Position numbers and translations under genes: made by a program. A stretch of DNA of 33,498 bases from Syntrophobacteria bacterium (lineage in GTDB: Bacteria; Desulfobacterota; DSWW01), in NCBI GenBank assembly GCA_030145435.1, contig JAQYVQ010000188.1, positions 1 through 33,498 of the forward strand, read 5' to 3'. Shown piece by piece: positions 1-7,257 of the stretch; the first letter of the stretch is position 1; each line of letters starts with the position of its first letter. The notes beneath the pieces were generated by a model. That model was not told the DNA's origin, ran no database searches, and saw only the letters and a list, made by a program, of their open reading frames with translations.

Positions 1-45
1 GTCTTTGCCTACCTGCTCAATGATCCTATCGAGCTCTGAGGACAT
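1..45 (-). CDS. nusA: Transcription factor NusA, N-terminal 15 codons only (cut by window edge)
   Basis: The first 15 codons read MSSELDRIIEQVGKD, which matches the usual start of NusA, the RNA polymerase-binding termination/antitermination factor. The ATG is preceded by GAGGAGG about 7 bases upstream. It lies 25 bases after the rimP stop, and rimP-nusA is the classical order of this operon. The rest of the protein, with its S1 and KH domains, lies outside the window. The identification rests on this short N-terminus plus the neighbour. Confidence 0.85.
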   Translation of the reverse strand, partial: MSSELDRIIEQVGKD

Positions 46-70
46 AGGAAAAACCTCCTCGCCTTTCCAT

Positions 71-568
71 TCACTCGCGGTCGCACCCCGTGGCGTTTCC
101 AATCTTGCCGCTGTACTCGAGTCGGGCTTTTTCGATCTCATGGAGGGGAAATTCGAACCGTTCCCCTTCGGTATCTTCCAGCTCGAGAACCCCCTGTTCA
201 CACCGGAGGATCCTACCCTTGAAATTCCTCCTTCCGGCCAGAGCCTCTCGCGTTTTGACTCTTGCCTTCTCCCCGCAGAATCGTTGAAAGTCGGATTCCT
301 TCTTCAGCACCCTGTCCAGACCTGGCGAGGAGACTTCCAGAAAGTACCTCTGTGGAATAACATCTTCCACCTCGATCAGATCTCCGATTTGATGGCTGAT
401 GAACGCACAATCATCCAGCTTCACACCTCCCGGCTTATCGATGAAAACTCGAAGCACCCACCGCCCGGCTTCCAGGCGGTACAAGACGTCAACGAGCTCC
501 ATCCGGTTCCGCTCGAGGATCGGACGAATCAAATCCTCTATGTCCCTCTGGACGATCTTGCGATCCAT
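71..568 (-). CDS. rimP: Ribosome maturation factor RimP
   Basis: The product is 165 residues, normal for RimP, which assists 30S subunit maturation in the cytoplasm. The N-terminal half carries the family pattern: VEDLIRPIL-like start, ELVDVLYRLEAGRWVLRVFI and a DCAFISHQIGDLIE segment. It is followed by the family hallmark YFLEVSSPGLDRVL. A C-terminal SH3-like barrel follows, with FKGRI and LELED. The frame continues 43 codons upstream of the chosen ATG, but that extension is Arg/Gly-rich, unlike RimP, and contains the leader hairpin. The ATG opening MDRKIVQRD is therefore preferred, although no strong ribosome binding site precedes it. Stop is 25 bases before nusA, so the two are almost certainly co-transcribed. 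Confidence 0.93.
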   Translation of the reverse strand: MDRKIVQRDIEDLIRPILERNRMELVDVLYRLEAGRWVLRVFIDKPGGVKLDDCAFISHQIGDLIEVEDVIPQRYFLEVSSPGLDRVLKKESDFQRFCGEKARVKTREALAGRRNFKGRILRCEQGVLELEDTEGERFEFPLHEIEKARLEYSGKIGNATGCDRE

Positions 569-651
569 GCTTGTCGTTCGCCTCGAGGCAAGATCACGCA
601 AGGGACCCCGGGCACCCCTTCTGCCGCCAAAACAGAGCACTCGCCTCATAC

Positions 652-676
652 AAAAAAAGCGGGCGGGGCCCACTTT
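652..676 (-). terminator. Intrinsic terminator-like hairpin in the rimP leader
   Basis: Read on the minus strand, a 9-base stem (AAAGTGGGC pairing with GCCCGCTTT, one G-T wobble) closes a 3-base CCC loop. The T tract of the stem continues for four more T. It lies about 20 bases after the predicted start of transcription at 696 and 84 bases before the rimP ATG. It could end the ftsB transcript, attenuate rimP-nusA, or both. Confidence 0.7.
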
Positions 677-702
677 CCAAGAAGCAGAAATAATCATCTT
701 AT

Positions 703-731
703 TTTATAATGAGTTGAAAGAAAAAAAGCAA
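703..731 (-). promoter_or_regulatory. Predicted sigma-70 promoter for rimP-nusA
   Basis: On the minus strand, TTGCTT (726-731) is followed after exactly 17 bases by TATAAA (703-708). The segment is AT-rich compared with its surroundings and lies between the ftsB stop and rimP. Transcription would begin near 696 and give a leader of roughly 128 bases. Confidence 0.55.
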
Positions 732-769
732 GTCGAGATTTTCTTCTCCCCCGGGACACCCTGCCTGGC

Positions 770-1186
770 TCAGGGAGGGGTGGGGACTTTCTCTCCGATT
801 TCCTCTTCTGTGGCCTTCTCGCCCGCAGCCGGATCGGCGTCTGAAAAGGTGTACACCTTCTCTCCTTCATGGGTGTAGCCGTACTCCTCTCGTGCGACTT
901 TCTCCATGTAGGCAGGGCTGTTGCGCAACAGGTAAACCTCTTTCTCCAAGGCCTGGTTCTGGAGTAGCAAACCCCTGTTCTCTGCCTCCAGTTGCCTCAG
1001 GGACCCCCGGAGTTTCAGGAACCCTACGGCCCCTTGAGGCCCGGAAAAGGCGCTCCACAAGAAGACGCAGGCGAGCCCCAGGAAAAGACTCCAGAGGACA
1101 TACTCGCCCCTGGGCGCTCTCCCGACAACCTGTCTCAGGGCCCTTGCCATCTCCTGGAAGCGGGTTTGGAGCCCCTCGCGCAGCAT
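770..1186 (-). CDS. FtsB/DivIC-type septum formation initiator
   Basis: This 138-residue protein has one membrane segment (about 31-49, VLWSLFLGLACVFLWSAF). A leucine-rich coiled coil follows (about 58-92), then RNSPAYMEKVAREEYGY, the end-of-coil motif shared by FtsB and DivIC. The topology is a bitopic inner-membrane protein with a periplasmic coiled coil. FtsB acts with FtsL and FtsQ in the divisome. The ATG sits right after GAGAGGG, tight spacing; an upstream TTG or an internal ATG at codon 13 are alternatives. It begins 23 bases after the hisS stop, so it probably belongs to the glycosyltransferase-hisS-ftsB unit. The C-terminal 35 residues after the FtsB core are acidic and low complexity. 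The exact family member, ftsB or divIC, cannot be settled by eye. Confidence 0.82.
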   Translation of the reverse strand: MLREGLQTRFQEMARALRQVVGRAPRGEYVLWSLFLGLACVFLWSAFSGPQGAVGFLKLRGSLRQLEAENRGLLLQNQALEKEVYLLRNSPAYMEKVAREEYGYTHEGEKVYTFSDADPAAGEKATEEEIGEKVPTPP

Positions 1187-1209
1187 CCCTCTCAAAGCGG
1201 AAGCCCTTT

Positions 1210-2535
1210 CTACGTCCTCCGGGATGGACTGTTCGAATCGTCTTGCAGGAAACGCCCTGGGTCTGCCAGGAACCTCTCCTCCGGAATCCTCTCCTCCTGC
1301 CCGGACTCGAGGTCCCGCAGTACGAGAAGGCCTTGTTTCAACTCGTCGGGTAGCAGCAAGACGACCCTCTTCGCTCGCAGCCGGGCTCCCTCGCGCAGGG
1401 CGCCCTTCAGCTTCTTGGCGTTCAACACCAGGTCGCAGTAGAAGCCTTGCTTGCGCAACTGCTGAACGGTGCGAAATGCCTGCACCCTTTCCTCCTGCGA
1501 AAAGGGAACCAGAAAGAAGTCGATCCTCCTGGAAAGCCCGGGCAACAGTCCCTTTTCCTGGAGGATTTCTTGTATCACCACATCGCCGAACCCGAGCCCG
1601 GCGGACGGAAGCGGACCGGCCCCGAAGAGCTCCAGGAGGCTGTCGTAACGGCCGCCTCCGAAGACGGCTCGAAACGTCCCCTCCCGGTCGAAGCACTCGA
1701 AGACGATGCCGGTGTAGTAGGGCAAGCCCCGAACGATGGAGGGGGAAAATTCGCAGTAGTCCCGAACCCCATAGGCCTCCAGGTAGCCGAACAGCGTCCG
1801 CAGGTCCTCCACGGAGGCAGTCGGGAGGCCCTTCTGCTCGAGCAATTCGTAGAAAGGGTCGAACGTATTCTCGTCGAGCAGCGAGAAGAGGGCTCGGATG
1901 GTCGATTCCGGCACCCCCTGTGCCTCCATGAGCTTCCAGAGGGTCTCGTCCGGTTCCTTTCCACGTTTGTCGATGATGCCGAACACCCCGGTCCAACTCT
2001 CTTGCGCTATGTCCAAGCCCTCCAACACGGCCCCCATCAACCCGCGATGGCTGATTCGAACCACCACGTCCTTCGCTGAGAGCCCCAGCCCTCCCAACGC
2101 ATCCAGGGCGACCGCCAGGAGTTCCGCTTCCGCCGTTACCTCGGGAACACCGACAACGTCGAGGTTCCACTGGTAGTGCTCTCTCTTTCTTCCCTTGGAC
2201 ATACGCTCATACCGAAAGCATTGAGCGATGGAGAACCATTTCAACGGCTTGGCCAGGGCACCTCCTTTTGCGGCGATCATCCGTGCAAACGTGGGGGTCA
2301 TCTCCGGACGCAAGGCCATCCGACGGCCCCCTTTGTCCGTGAAGTTGAAGAGCTGGCTTACGATCTCCTCGCCCGATTTCAGGATAAAAAGCTCTTCCTG
2401 CTCGACGACTGAGCTGCTGTATTCCTCAAAGCCGTAGCGTGTCGCACTTTCACGCCAACGGGAGAAGAGCCAGTTCCTTGTCCGCATCTGGTCCGGGTAG
2501 AAATCCCGCATTCCACGTGGCGGTAATCCTTGCAT
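1210..2535 (-). CDS. hisS: Histidyl-tRNA synthetase
   Basis: The 441-residue class II aminoacyl-tRNA synthetase charges tRNA-His in the cytoplasm. It opens with GLPPRGMRDFYPDQ, the usual HisRS start. Motif 1/2 follow, with ALRPEMTPTFARMI and FRYERMSKGRKREHYQ, where the arginine contacts ATP. The histidine-specific segment is RGLPYYTGIVFE; many bacterial enzymes have RGLDYYTG here, so the D to P exchange is notable. GGRYDSLLELFG and a class II motif 3 region near GLGFG come next, then a C-terminal anticodon-binding domain (about 335-430). The start lies 6 bases after the glycosyltransferase stop, with GAAAGAG directly before the ATG, implying translational coupling. The divergence at RGLP suggests a branch close to archaeal-type HisRS, but that needs a tree. 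Confidence 0.95.
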   Translation of the reverse strand: MQGLPPRGMRDFYPDQMRTRNWLFSRWRESATRYGFEEYSSSVVEQEELFILKSGEEIVSQLFNFTDKGGRRMALRPEMTPTFARMIAAKGGALAKPLKWFSIAQCFRYERMSKGRKREHYQWNLDVVGVPEVTAEAELLAVALDALGGLGLSAKDVVVRISHRGLMGAVLEGLDIAQESWTGVFGIIDKRGKEPDETLWKLMEAQGVPESTIRALFSLLDENTFDPFYELLEQKGLPTASVEDLRTLFGYLEAYGVRDYCEFSPSIVRGLPYYTGIVFECFDREGTFRAVFGGGRYDSLLELFGAGPLPSAGLGFGDVVIQEILQEKGLLPGLSRRIDFFLVPFSQEERVQAFRTVQQLRKQGFYCDLVLNAKKLKGALREGARLRAKRVVLLLPDELKQGLLVLRDLESGQEERIPEERFLADPGRFLQDDSNSPSRRT

Positions 2536-2541
2536 CTCTTT

Positions 2542-3327
2542 CTATCCCCATCTTAGGAGGCTGTCCGGTGCATCTCTCTGCATTTCGTACAACTTCATGT
2601 ACTTGACCAGAACATAGAGGGAGGAGTACAGGCTCACGGCGAACCCGTAGAAGCCGTCCCGCCATCCCTTCTGGAAGAGATAGCTCTTCACGAAATAGCC
2701 TGCAGGCCGCAACAGGAACATGCTCGGCATGTTCCAGAACCGAACCCTCTTCCCCTCCTCCCGCAGTCGTCGCGCTTCCATGGAAGTGTACAGGTTGAAT
2801 TTCCGAAAATAATGCTCAATGTCATCGTAACTGTAGTGGATGATGTCGTTGCGCAAGGTCTCCGTCTTCCCATCCAGGATCAGTCGTTCATGCACCGGGA
2901 GGTCCCACCTGGCTCGGGTCTTGTCGAACACGCGGACCTGGTACATGGGATACCACCCGCACCCCCTGATCCATTTGCCCCGGAAGAAAGACCTCGTAGC
3001 CGCATAGTACCCATCCGCGCCGTCTTCCCGGGCCAGTGCCTCCCGGATCTCGCTTGCCAGGTCTTCGGAGATCACTTCGTCCGGGTCGACTTTCAGGACC
3101 CATCGGTTACGAGCCCGTTCGTTTCCCAGGTTTCGATTGTATGCAAAGCCCTTTCGGATGTCCCCCGTTTCGATCTTCTCTGTGTATTTCCTCACGAGCG
3201 TAAGGGTCTGGTCCGTGGACCCCGTGTCCACGATCACGATCTCATCGACCCAATGCAGCGACCCAAGGCATCGATCGATGTTCTTTTCTTCGTTCTTCGT
3301 CAAGAGAACGGCGGATATCTTTTTCAT
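2542..3327 (-). CDS. Glycosyltransferase family 2, WaaE/KdtX-like (LPS core glycosylation)
   Basis: The 261-residue protein has a GT-A fold start (MKKISAVLLTKNEEKNI), then DEIVIVDTGSTDQT for nucleotide-sugar binding and KVDPDEVI as the DXD-like metal site. HYSYDDIEHYFRKFN in the C-terminal half is typical of WaaE-type lipopolysaccharide core beta-glucosyltransferases, which act on the inner face of the inner membrane. The aromatic C-terminus (YFVKSYLFQKGWRDGFYGF) probably binds membrane. The chosen ATG starts the family motif directly; an ATG six codons earlier (3345) is also possible and neither has a clear ribosome binding site. It leads the hisS-ftsB unit. The acceptor sugar cannot be read from sequence. 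Confidence 0.85.
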   Translation of the reverse strand: MKKISAVLLTKNEEKNIDRCLGSLHWVDEIVIVDTGSTDQTLTLVRKYTEKIETGDIRKGFAYNRNLGNERARNRWVLKVDPDEVISEDLASEIREALAREDGADGYYAATRSFFRGKWIRGCGWYPMYQVRVFDKTRARWDLPVHERLILDGKTETLRNDIIHYSYDDIEHYFRKFNLYTSMEARRLREEGKRVRFWNMPSMFLLRPAGYFVKSYLFQKGWRDGFYGFAVSLYSSLYVLVKYMKLYEMQRDAPDSLLRWG

Positions 3328-3362
3328 CGGAAGAGCGTCTCGCATCGACGGAAGACAACTCA

Positions 3363-3377
3363 GGAACGGGCCGTTCC
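3363..3377. promoter_or_regulatory. Short perfect palindrome in the glycosyltransferase leader
   Basis: GGAACGG and CCGTTCC flank a single G. The palindrome lies between the predicted transcription start near 3415 and the glycosyltransferase start, so it could be an operator or a small RNA hairpin. No matching regulator is visible. Confidence 0.25.
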
Positions 3378-3421
3378 GGCAGGCAAAAACCCAGGCCCCG
3401 CGGGCTTCTTTTCCCCGGGGA

Positions 3422-3451
3422 ACCGTAACAGGAAGAAAGAATCCATGTCAA
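3422..3451 (-). promoter_or_regulatory. Predicted sigma-70 promoter for glycosyltransferase-hisS-ftsB
   Basis: On the minus strand a perfect TTGACA (3446-3451) is followed after 18 bases by TACGGT (3422-3427). It faces the glycosyltransferase gene, with a leader of 70 to 90 bases. Confidence 0.45.
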
Positions 3452-3511
3452 CTTCCCGCGGCCTCTCCCCCCAGATGCCCCACACACACCCCACGACCAG
3501 GGGGTGCCCGT

Positions 3512-3539
3512 TTGACTTCGTTTCCTGGGGTCCGATAAA
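3512..3539 (+). promoter_or_regulatory. Predicted sigma-70 promoter for lnt
   Basis: TTGACT (3512-3517) and GATAAA (3534-3539) are separated by 16 bases. Transcription would start near 3546. This disfavours the in-frame TTG at 3545 as the lnt start and favours the ATG at 3581. Confidence 0.5.
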
Positions 3540-3580
3540 AGGACTTGGGTGAAACGAAACAACACGCGACGCGGGACACC

Positions 3581-5146
3581 ATGAAAGAACATCGAGAAAC
3601 GTCTTCCCCGGCAGAACCTTCGATCACCCTTCGAATCGTCCTCCTCTGCGCTCTTTCGGCCGTCCTCTACGGACTCGCTTCTCCAAGGCCCAATCTCCAC
3701 TTCCTCTGTTGGGTGCTCTTGATCCCCCTGCTCGAAGCGTTGGACGGCCTTCGGCTGCGACGCGGTTTCCTGACGGGATGGTTGTGCGGCACGATGATGC
3801 ATCTGCTCTGCTTCTACTGGGTCATCGGAACGGTTCAACGGTACAGCAACCTTGACATCTGGCTGAGCATCCTGGTCTGGATCCTGTTCGCAATCTATTC
3901 GGGACTCGCCTTCGGTCTGATGGCTTCCCTCTTCCTCTTCCTCCGAACGGGACGATCCATTCCGGACGTCCTCCTCCTTCCCGTCTGCTACACGGCCATG
4001 GAATTCGCCTTCCCCTTCGTCTTCCCGTGGCACCTGGGAGGAGGCTTTTACCGCGTGGTGCCGGTCATCCAGATAGCCGACCTCGCCGGCGTGTACGGGG
4101 TCACCGCCCTCGTCGTCGCCGTCAATGCGGGTCTGTGGGAACTCCTCGGCTTCTTTCGCCGAAAGAGGGCCTTTCCGTGGTTCTCCTTTTCGACGGCCAC
4201 CGCCCTGGTTGCCGCCACCCTGTTTTACGGTTCCTGGCGAATCGCTGCTGTTGAACAGCAACGGCAAGCCGCCCCGGACCTGGATGTAGGGCTCGTTCAG
4301 GCCAATGTCCTCATCGAGGAAAGGCGCTCGCGCATCCAGCAGGAGGATATCTGGCGTCGCTACCGGCGCCTTTCGGATGAGGCAGTCCACCGGGGAGCGC
4401 AGTTGATCCTCTGGCCGGAGTCGGCCGTTCATTTCGCCTATCGTCCCGAGGCCGGAGCCTACTCGTCCAGCGGTTTTCTGAGGAAGTTCGTCCGTTCCCT
4501 GGACCGCCCGCTGCTCTTCGGCTCCTGGGCGGTCGAGCAGGGCAGCCCACGCAACCGGGCGTACCTGCTCGGGCCGGACGGGAGTCTCGCCGGACGGTAT
4601 GACAAGGTGAAACTGCTTGCCTTCGGCGAGTACATGCCCTTCTCCGACTGGATCCCTCAACTCAAGGGGTTGGTGAAAGGGGTCGGCGATTTCCGGCCCG
4701 GGGAGAAGATCGAGCCCCTGTGCTGGGAGAATAACTGTTTCGGGGTCCTGATCTGTTTCGAGGCGATCCTGAAGCCCATTTCAAGGGAATTTGTGGACAA
4801 GGGCGCGGAATTCCTCGTGAACATCACGAACGATGCCTGGTTCGGCGACACGAGTTGTCCGGAGCAGCACCTCATGCTCTCCGCATTCCGTGCCGTGGAG
4901 AATCGCACCTGGCTCGTGCGGGTGGCCAACACGGGAATCAGCGCCTTCGTCGACCCGGTGGGTCGTATTCTCCACCGAACGGCCGTCTTCGAACAAGCGG
5001 TCCGAGTCTGCCGCATCGACCGGATGAAGGGCTCCTCTTTCTACGGAAAATGGGGCGACTGGCTCCCCCTCTCCTGCCTGGCCCTTCTGGGTCTCCTGGG
5101 GGTGGGTCGTCTCGTACAGCGGGCAAGGGGTAGAGAGGTTCCCTGA
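3581..5146 (+). CDS. lnt: Apolipoprotein N-acyltransferase
   Basis: The 521-residue integral membrane enzyme adds the third acyl chain to the N-terminal cysteine of lipoproteins at the periplasmic face of the inner membrane. About six hydrophobic segments occupy residues 16-220. A carbon-nitrogen hydrolase domain follows, with the catalytic triad in place: Glu280 (ILWPESAVHF), Lys342 (GRYDKVKLLAFGEY) and Cys392 (FGVLICFEAI). NITNDAWFGDTSCPEQHL is the usual substrate-side loop. A last membrane helix lies near the C-terminus. The ATG is preceded by GCGGGA about 5 bases away. It is likely monocistronic. Its presence fits the BFN and PpiC lipoproteins predicted in this window. Confidence 0.95.
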   Translation: MKEHRETSSPAEPSITLRIVLLCALSAVLYGLASPRPNLHFLCWVLLIPLLEALDGLRLRRGFLTGWLCGTMMHLLCFYWVIGTVQRYSNLDIWLSILVWILFAIYSGLAFGLMASLFLFLRTGRSIPDVLLLPVCYTAMEFAFPFVFPWHLGGGFYRVVPVIQIADLAGVYGVTALVVAVNAGLWELLGFFRRKRAFPWFSFSTATALVAATLFYGSWRIAAVEQQRQAAPDLDVGLVQANVLIEERRSRIQQEDIWRRYRRLSDEAVHRGAQLILWPESAVHFAYRPEAGAYSSSGFLRKFVRSLDRPLLFGSWAVEQGSPRNRAYLLGPDGSLAGRYDKVKLLAFGEYMPFSDWIPQLKGLVKGVGDFRPGEKIEPLCWENNCFGVLICFEAILKPISREFVDKGAEFLVNITNDAWFGDTSCPEQHLMLSAFRAVENRTWLVRVANTGISAFVDPVGRILHRTAVFEQAVRVCRIDRMKGSSFYGKWGDWLPLSCLALLGLLGVGRLVQRARGREVP

Positions 5147-5156
5147 GTCCCTTTTC

Positions 5157-5327
5157 ACTCGTCCTCGTCCTCGTCCTCGTCCTCGAAATTGGGCACGGCG
5201 GCGCGGGGAGGCTACTCGCTGGCTGTTCGCCCATCCAGCAACACCCTGTCTTTCCATCAACTCATGTGCGTCAAGAAGGCGCGCCGGACATGATCGAGGA
5301 CGAGGACGAGGAGGAGGACGAGGACGA
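5157..5327. repeat. Long inverted repeat of CTCGTC units between convergent genes
   Basis: Tandem TCGTCC units (5157-5186) read in the opposite direction at 5295-5327 as GGACGA units. Each ends in the same TCGAGGACG-type junction, so the two arms can pair over about 28 bases around a loop of about 100 bases. The left arm continues into the AAATTGGGCACGG tail shared with other copies of this repeat family. It fills the whole gap between the lnt stop and the hydrolase stop, where a bidirectional transcript end would be expected. No U-tract terminator is seen. Confidence 0.7.
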
Positions 5328-5335
5328 TATCCCCG

Positions 5336-5983
5336 TTACGGCGGCAGATGCCGCCCGAATCCATCCACCAGATACCCCGCGGCCTCTTTCTCACAGTTCC
5401 CGAAGAAGTGATCCGCCCCTTCCAGGATCTTCCAGTTCACTTCGTTCGGCAATTCCGAGCAGAGGGACTCTTTCCCCTCCGTCGGGCAGAACGCGTCCTG
5501 GCTTCCTGAAACGACGAACAGCGGCGCGCTGAGATCCTTGAGAAACGAGAAGGGGTACATGGCCACGGGGGGCGCGACGGCCCCCACGCAACGAACCCGG
5601 GCATCCCGGGTTGCGGCGCGAAGCCCCACCCATGCACCGAAAGAGTACCCGAGGACTCCCAGGCCGAAACCTTTCGTTTCGGGCAACGCCTCGAGCCAGT
5701 CGAGCACCCCCAGCACGTCCAGTATTTCCCCCTCCCCATCCTCGTGTCGCCCCCCGCTGGAGCCTACCCCACGGAAGTTGAAGGCCACCGCCACATAGCC
5801 GCGTTCCACAAAGGCATCGCAGAGGGCCCAAACCACATTGTTGTCCATCGACCCTCCGTATTGGGGGTGGGGGTGACAGATTACCACGCCCGGCCCGGTC
5901 GATGTCTGCTCGTCACAGCCCAGCTTCGCCTCAAGGGAAATCTCCCCCACCGGGATTTTCACATCTCTAACCTGAACCGTCAT
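5336..5983 (-). CDS. Alpha/beta hydrolase (COG2945-like)
   Basis: The 215-residue cytoplasmic protein is an alpha/beta hydrolase. An early strand-turn GVVICHPHPQYGGSMDNN is typical of the COG2945 group. FNFRGVGSSGG follows, then the nucleophile elbow GYSFGAW with Ser114. The acid is in SGSQDAF (Asp163) and the base in GADHFFGN (His192). All three catalytic residues are therefore present. The ATG is chosen because it opens the first beta strand and is preceded by GGTGGAGAGGT. An upstream in-frame extension of 46 codons looks non-coding. The natural substrate is unknown; family members are carboxylesterase-like and none of the surrounding genes suggests a pathway. Confidence 0.85.
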   Translation of the reverse strand: MTVQVRDVKIPVGEISLEAKLGCDEQTSTGPGVVICHPHPQYGGSMDNNVVWALCDAFVERGYVAVAFNFRGVGSSGGRHEDGEGEILDVLGVLDWLEALPETKGFGLGVLGYSFGAWVGLRAATRDARVRCVGAVAPPVAMYPFSFLKDLSAPLFVVSGSQDAFCPTEGKESLCSELPNEVNWKILEGADHFFGNCEKEAAGYLVDGFGRHLPP

Positions 5984-6070
5984 ACCTCTCCACCTCTCCA
6001 ACGCTCTGAGTTCGTGTTCATACTCTCCTACCACAGTCCCTAATTTCCGGGCAACCGATGGAGAGTCCTT

Positions 6071-6103
6071 GCGAAAGGGGGCAAGTCTGTTGACCCCTTT
6101 CGC
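6071..6103. repeat. Perfect 10-base inverted repeat upstream of the hydrolase
   Basis: GCGAAAGGGG and CCCCTTTCGC flank 13 bases. No T tract follows on either strand, so it is not an intrinsic terminator. It lies about 90 bases before the hydrolase ATG and could be an operator. Confidence 0.6.
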
Positions 6104-6225
6104 AGGCTGAAGCGGGCTCACGATCTTAAGCCAATGGCGGAGGAGCCCGCCACACGCACGGCCGCGGGTTTGACAGAATTCGATTCGCAGCAGATGATCG
6201 TCTTAGGGATGCTGGTTGTTGAAGG

Positions 6226-6375
6226 TTGGCTATTAGCTATTAGCTTTTAGCTGTTAGCACCCAACCACGCCCCCACCAGAACAATCAATCATCCTCGTCC
6301 TCGAACCCGGGCACGGGCATGCACGCGGGGTGGTGGCTGGACGCTAATAGCTAATGGCTAACGGCTAACAGCCAA
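6226..6375. repeat. Palindromic heptad-repeat element, copy A
   Basis: Two 33-base arms (6226-6258 and 6343-6375) match in 27 of 33 positions as inverted complements. Both begin with TTGGCT and consist of heptads TTAGCNN. The loop starts with ACCCAACCACGCCCCCACC and ends with GCGGGGTGGTGGCTGG. It also contains a copy of the CTCGTC/GGGCAC short repeat (6291-6319). This accounts for most of the 443-base gap between the divergent hydrolase and MoxR genes; the remainder shows only the inverted repeat at 6071. Confidence 0.9.
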
Positions 6376-6426
6376 TAGGCGTCTTGTTCAAAGCCCAGTA
6401 CAGCGTCAAGAAAAGGAATCCGCCGA

Positions 6427-7257
6427 ATGCCCGTACAAAGATCCTTTACCGTCGATGACGTCATTCTCCTGCTGCCCCCTCCAACCGAAATGGATGTCGA
6501 GTGGATCGGCCAGGAGGAGGTCATCCACCAGCTCCTGGCGGCCTGGATGGTTCTCGACGAGAAGGATCTTCCCCTGAACCCTCGGTTGGTGGGAAACCCG
6601 GGGATGGGGAAGACGACCTGCGCGTACGCTGCGGGCCTGCGAATCGAGAAGCCGATCTATCTATTTCAGGCCACCGTGGATACCCGGCCCGAGGATTTGA
6701 TCGTCATGCCCGTCCTCGGCCCAAAACAGGAGGTCCAGTACATGGCCTCCACGATCGTGGCGGCCACGGTCAACGGCGGCGTCTGCATTCTGGACGAGGG
6801 AAACCGGATGAACGAGAAGTCGTGGGCGTCCCTGGCCCCGCTGCTGGATCACCGCCGGTATCTGGAAAGCATGGTAACGGGCATCAAGATCCCTGCGCAC
6901 CCGGATTTCCGATTTGTCACGACCATGAACGAGGATGCCTCGACGTACGATCTGCCGGAATACATCCACTCCCGTCTGCAACCCCAGATCCACATAGACT
7001 TCCCGGAAGAGGACGAAGAGCGAGCCATCCTGAAGGCGAACATCCCGTTCGCAGAAGAAGAGATCCTGACCTATGTTCTCGCCTTCCTCGCCCGGGCCCA
7101 TCAAGCGGACGAGCGATACACCGTTCGTGACGGAATCAACATCGTCCGGTATGCAATGAAACTGCTTCATCGGGAAGAGGGAACCCCCAGCCAGATGTTC
7201 GAGAAGGCCCTTCGCCTGATCCTTGGCGAGGAGGCAATGCCCTATGTCGGTGTCTGA
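6427..7257 (+). CDS. MoxR-type AAA+ ATPase
   Basis: The 276-residue AAA+ ATPase has Walker A VGNPGMGKTT (55-64), Walker B GGVCILDEGNRM (about 117-128), sensor 1 FVTTMNED (163-170) and an arginine-finger candidate in HSRLQPQ (Arg183). The order and the TMNED sensor match the MoxR/CbbQ/NorQ group, whose members remodel partner proteins and commonly work with vWA-domain proteins. AAAAGGA precedes the ATG by about 9 bases. Its stop overlaps the start of the next gene by 14 bases, so the two proteins are translationally coupled and probably act together. No vWA gene is adjacent. Function is unknown beyond ATPase. Confidence 0.88.
   Translation: MPVQRSFTVDDVILLLPPPTEMDVEWIGQEEVIHQLLAAWMVLDEKDLPLNPRLVGNPGMGKTTCAYAAGLRIEKPIYLFQATVDTRPEDLIVMPVLGPKQEVQYMASTIVAATVNGGVCILDEGNRMNEKSWASLAPLLDHRRYLESMVTGIKIPAHPDFRFVTTMNEDASTYDLPEYIHSRLQPQIHIDFPEEDEERAILKANIPFAEEEILTYVLAFLARAHQADERYTVRDGINIVRYAMKLLHREEGTPSQMFEKALRLILGEEAMPYVGV

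Noticed and set aside
1187..2170. N-terminal extension of the FtsB-like frame into hisS
   Set aside because: The extension is Arg/Gly-rich and overlaps hisS; the FtsB-like part begins at 1186.
3545..3580. TTG start for lnt at 3545
   Set aside because: It falls at the predicted transcription start and has its purine stretch too close; the ATG at 3581 is better.
3242..4660. A 472-codon minus-strand frame across lnt
   Set aside because: It is antisense to lnt with its full catalytic triad and has a composition unlike a folded protein.
6226..6375. CRISPR array from the regular heptad repeats
   Set aside because: Units are seven bases without spacers and form inverted arms, and there are no cas genes.
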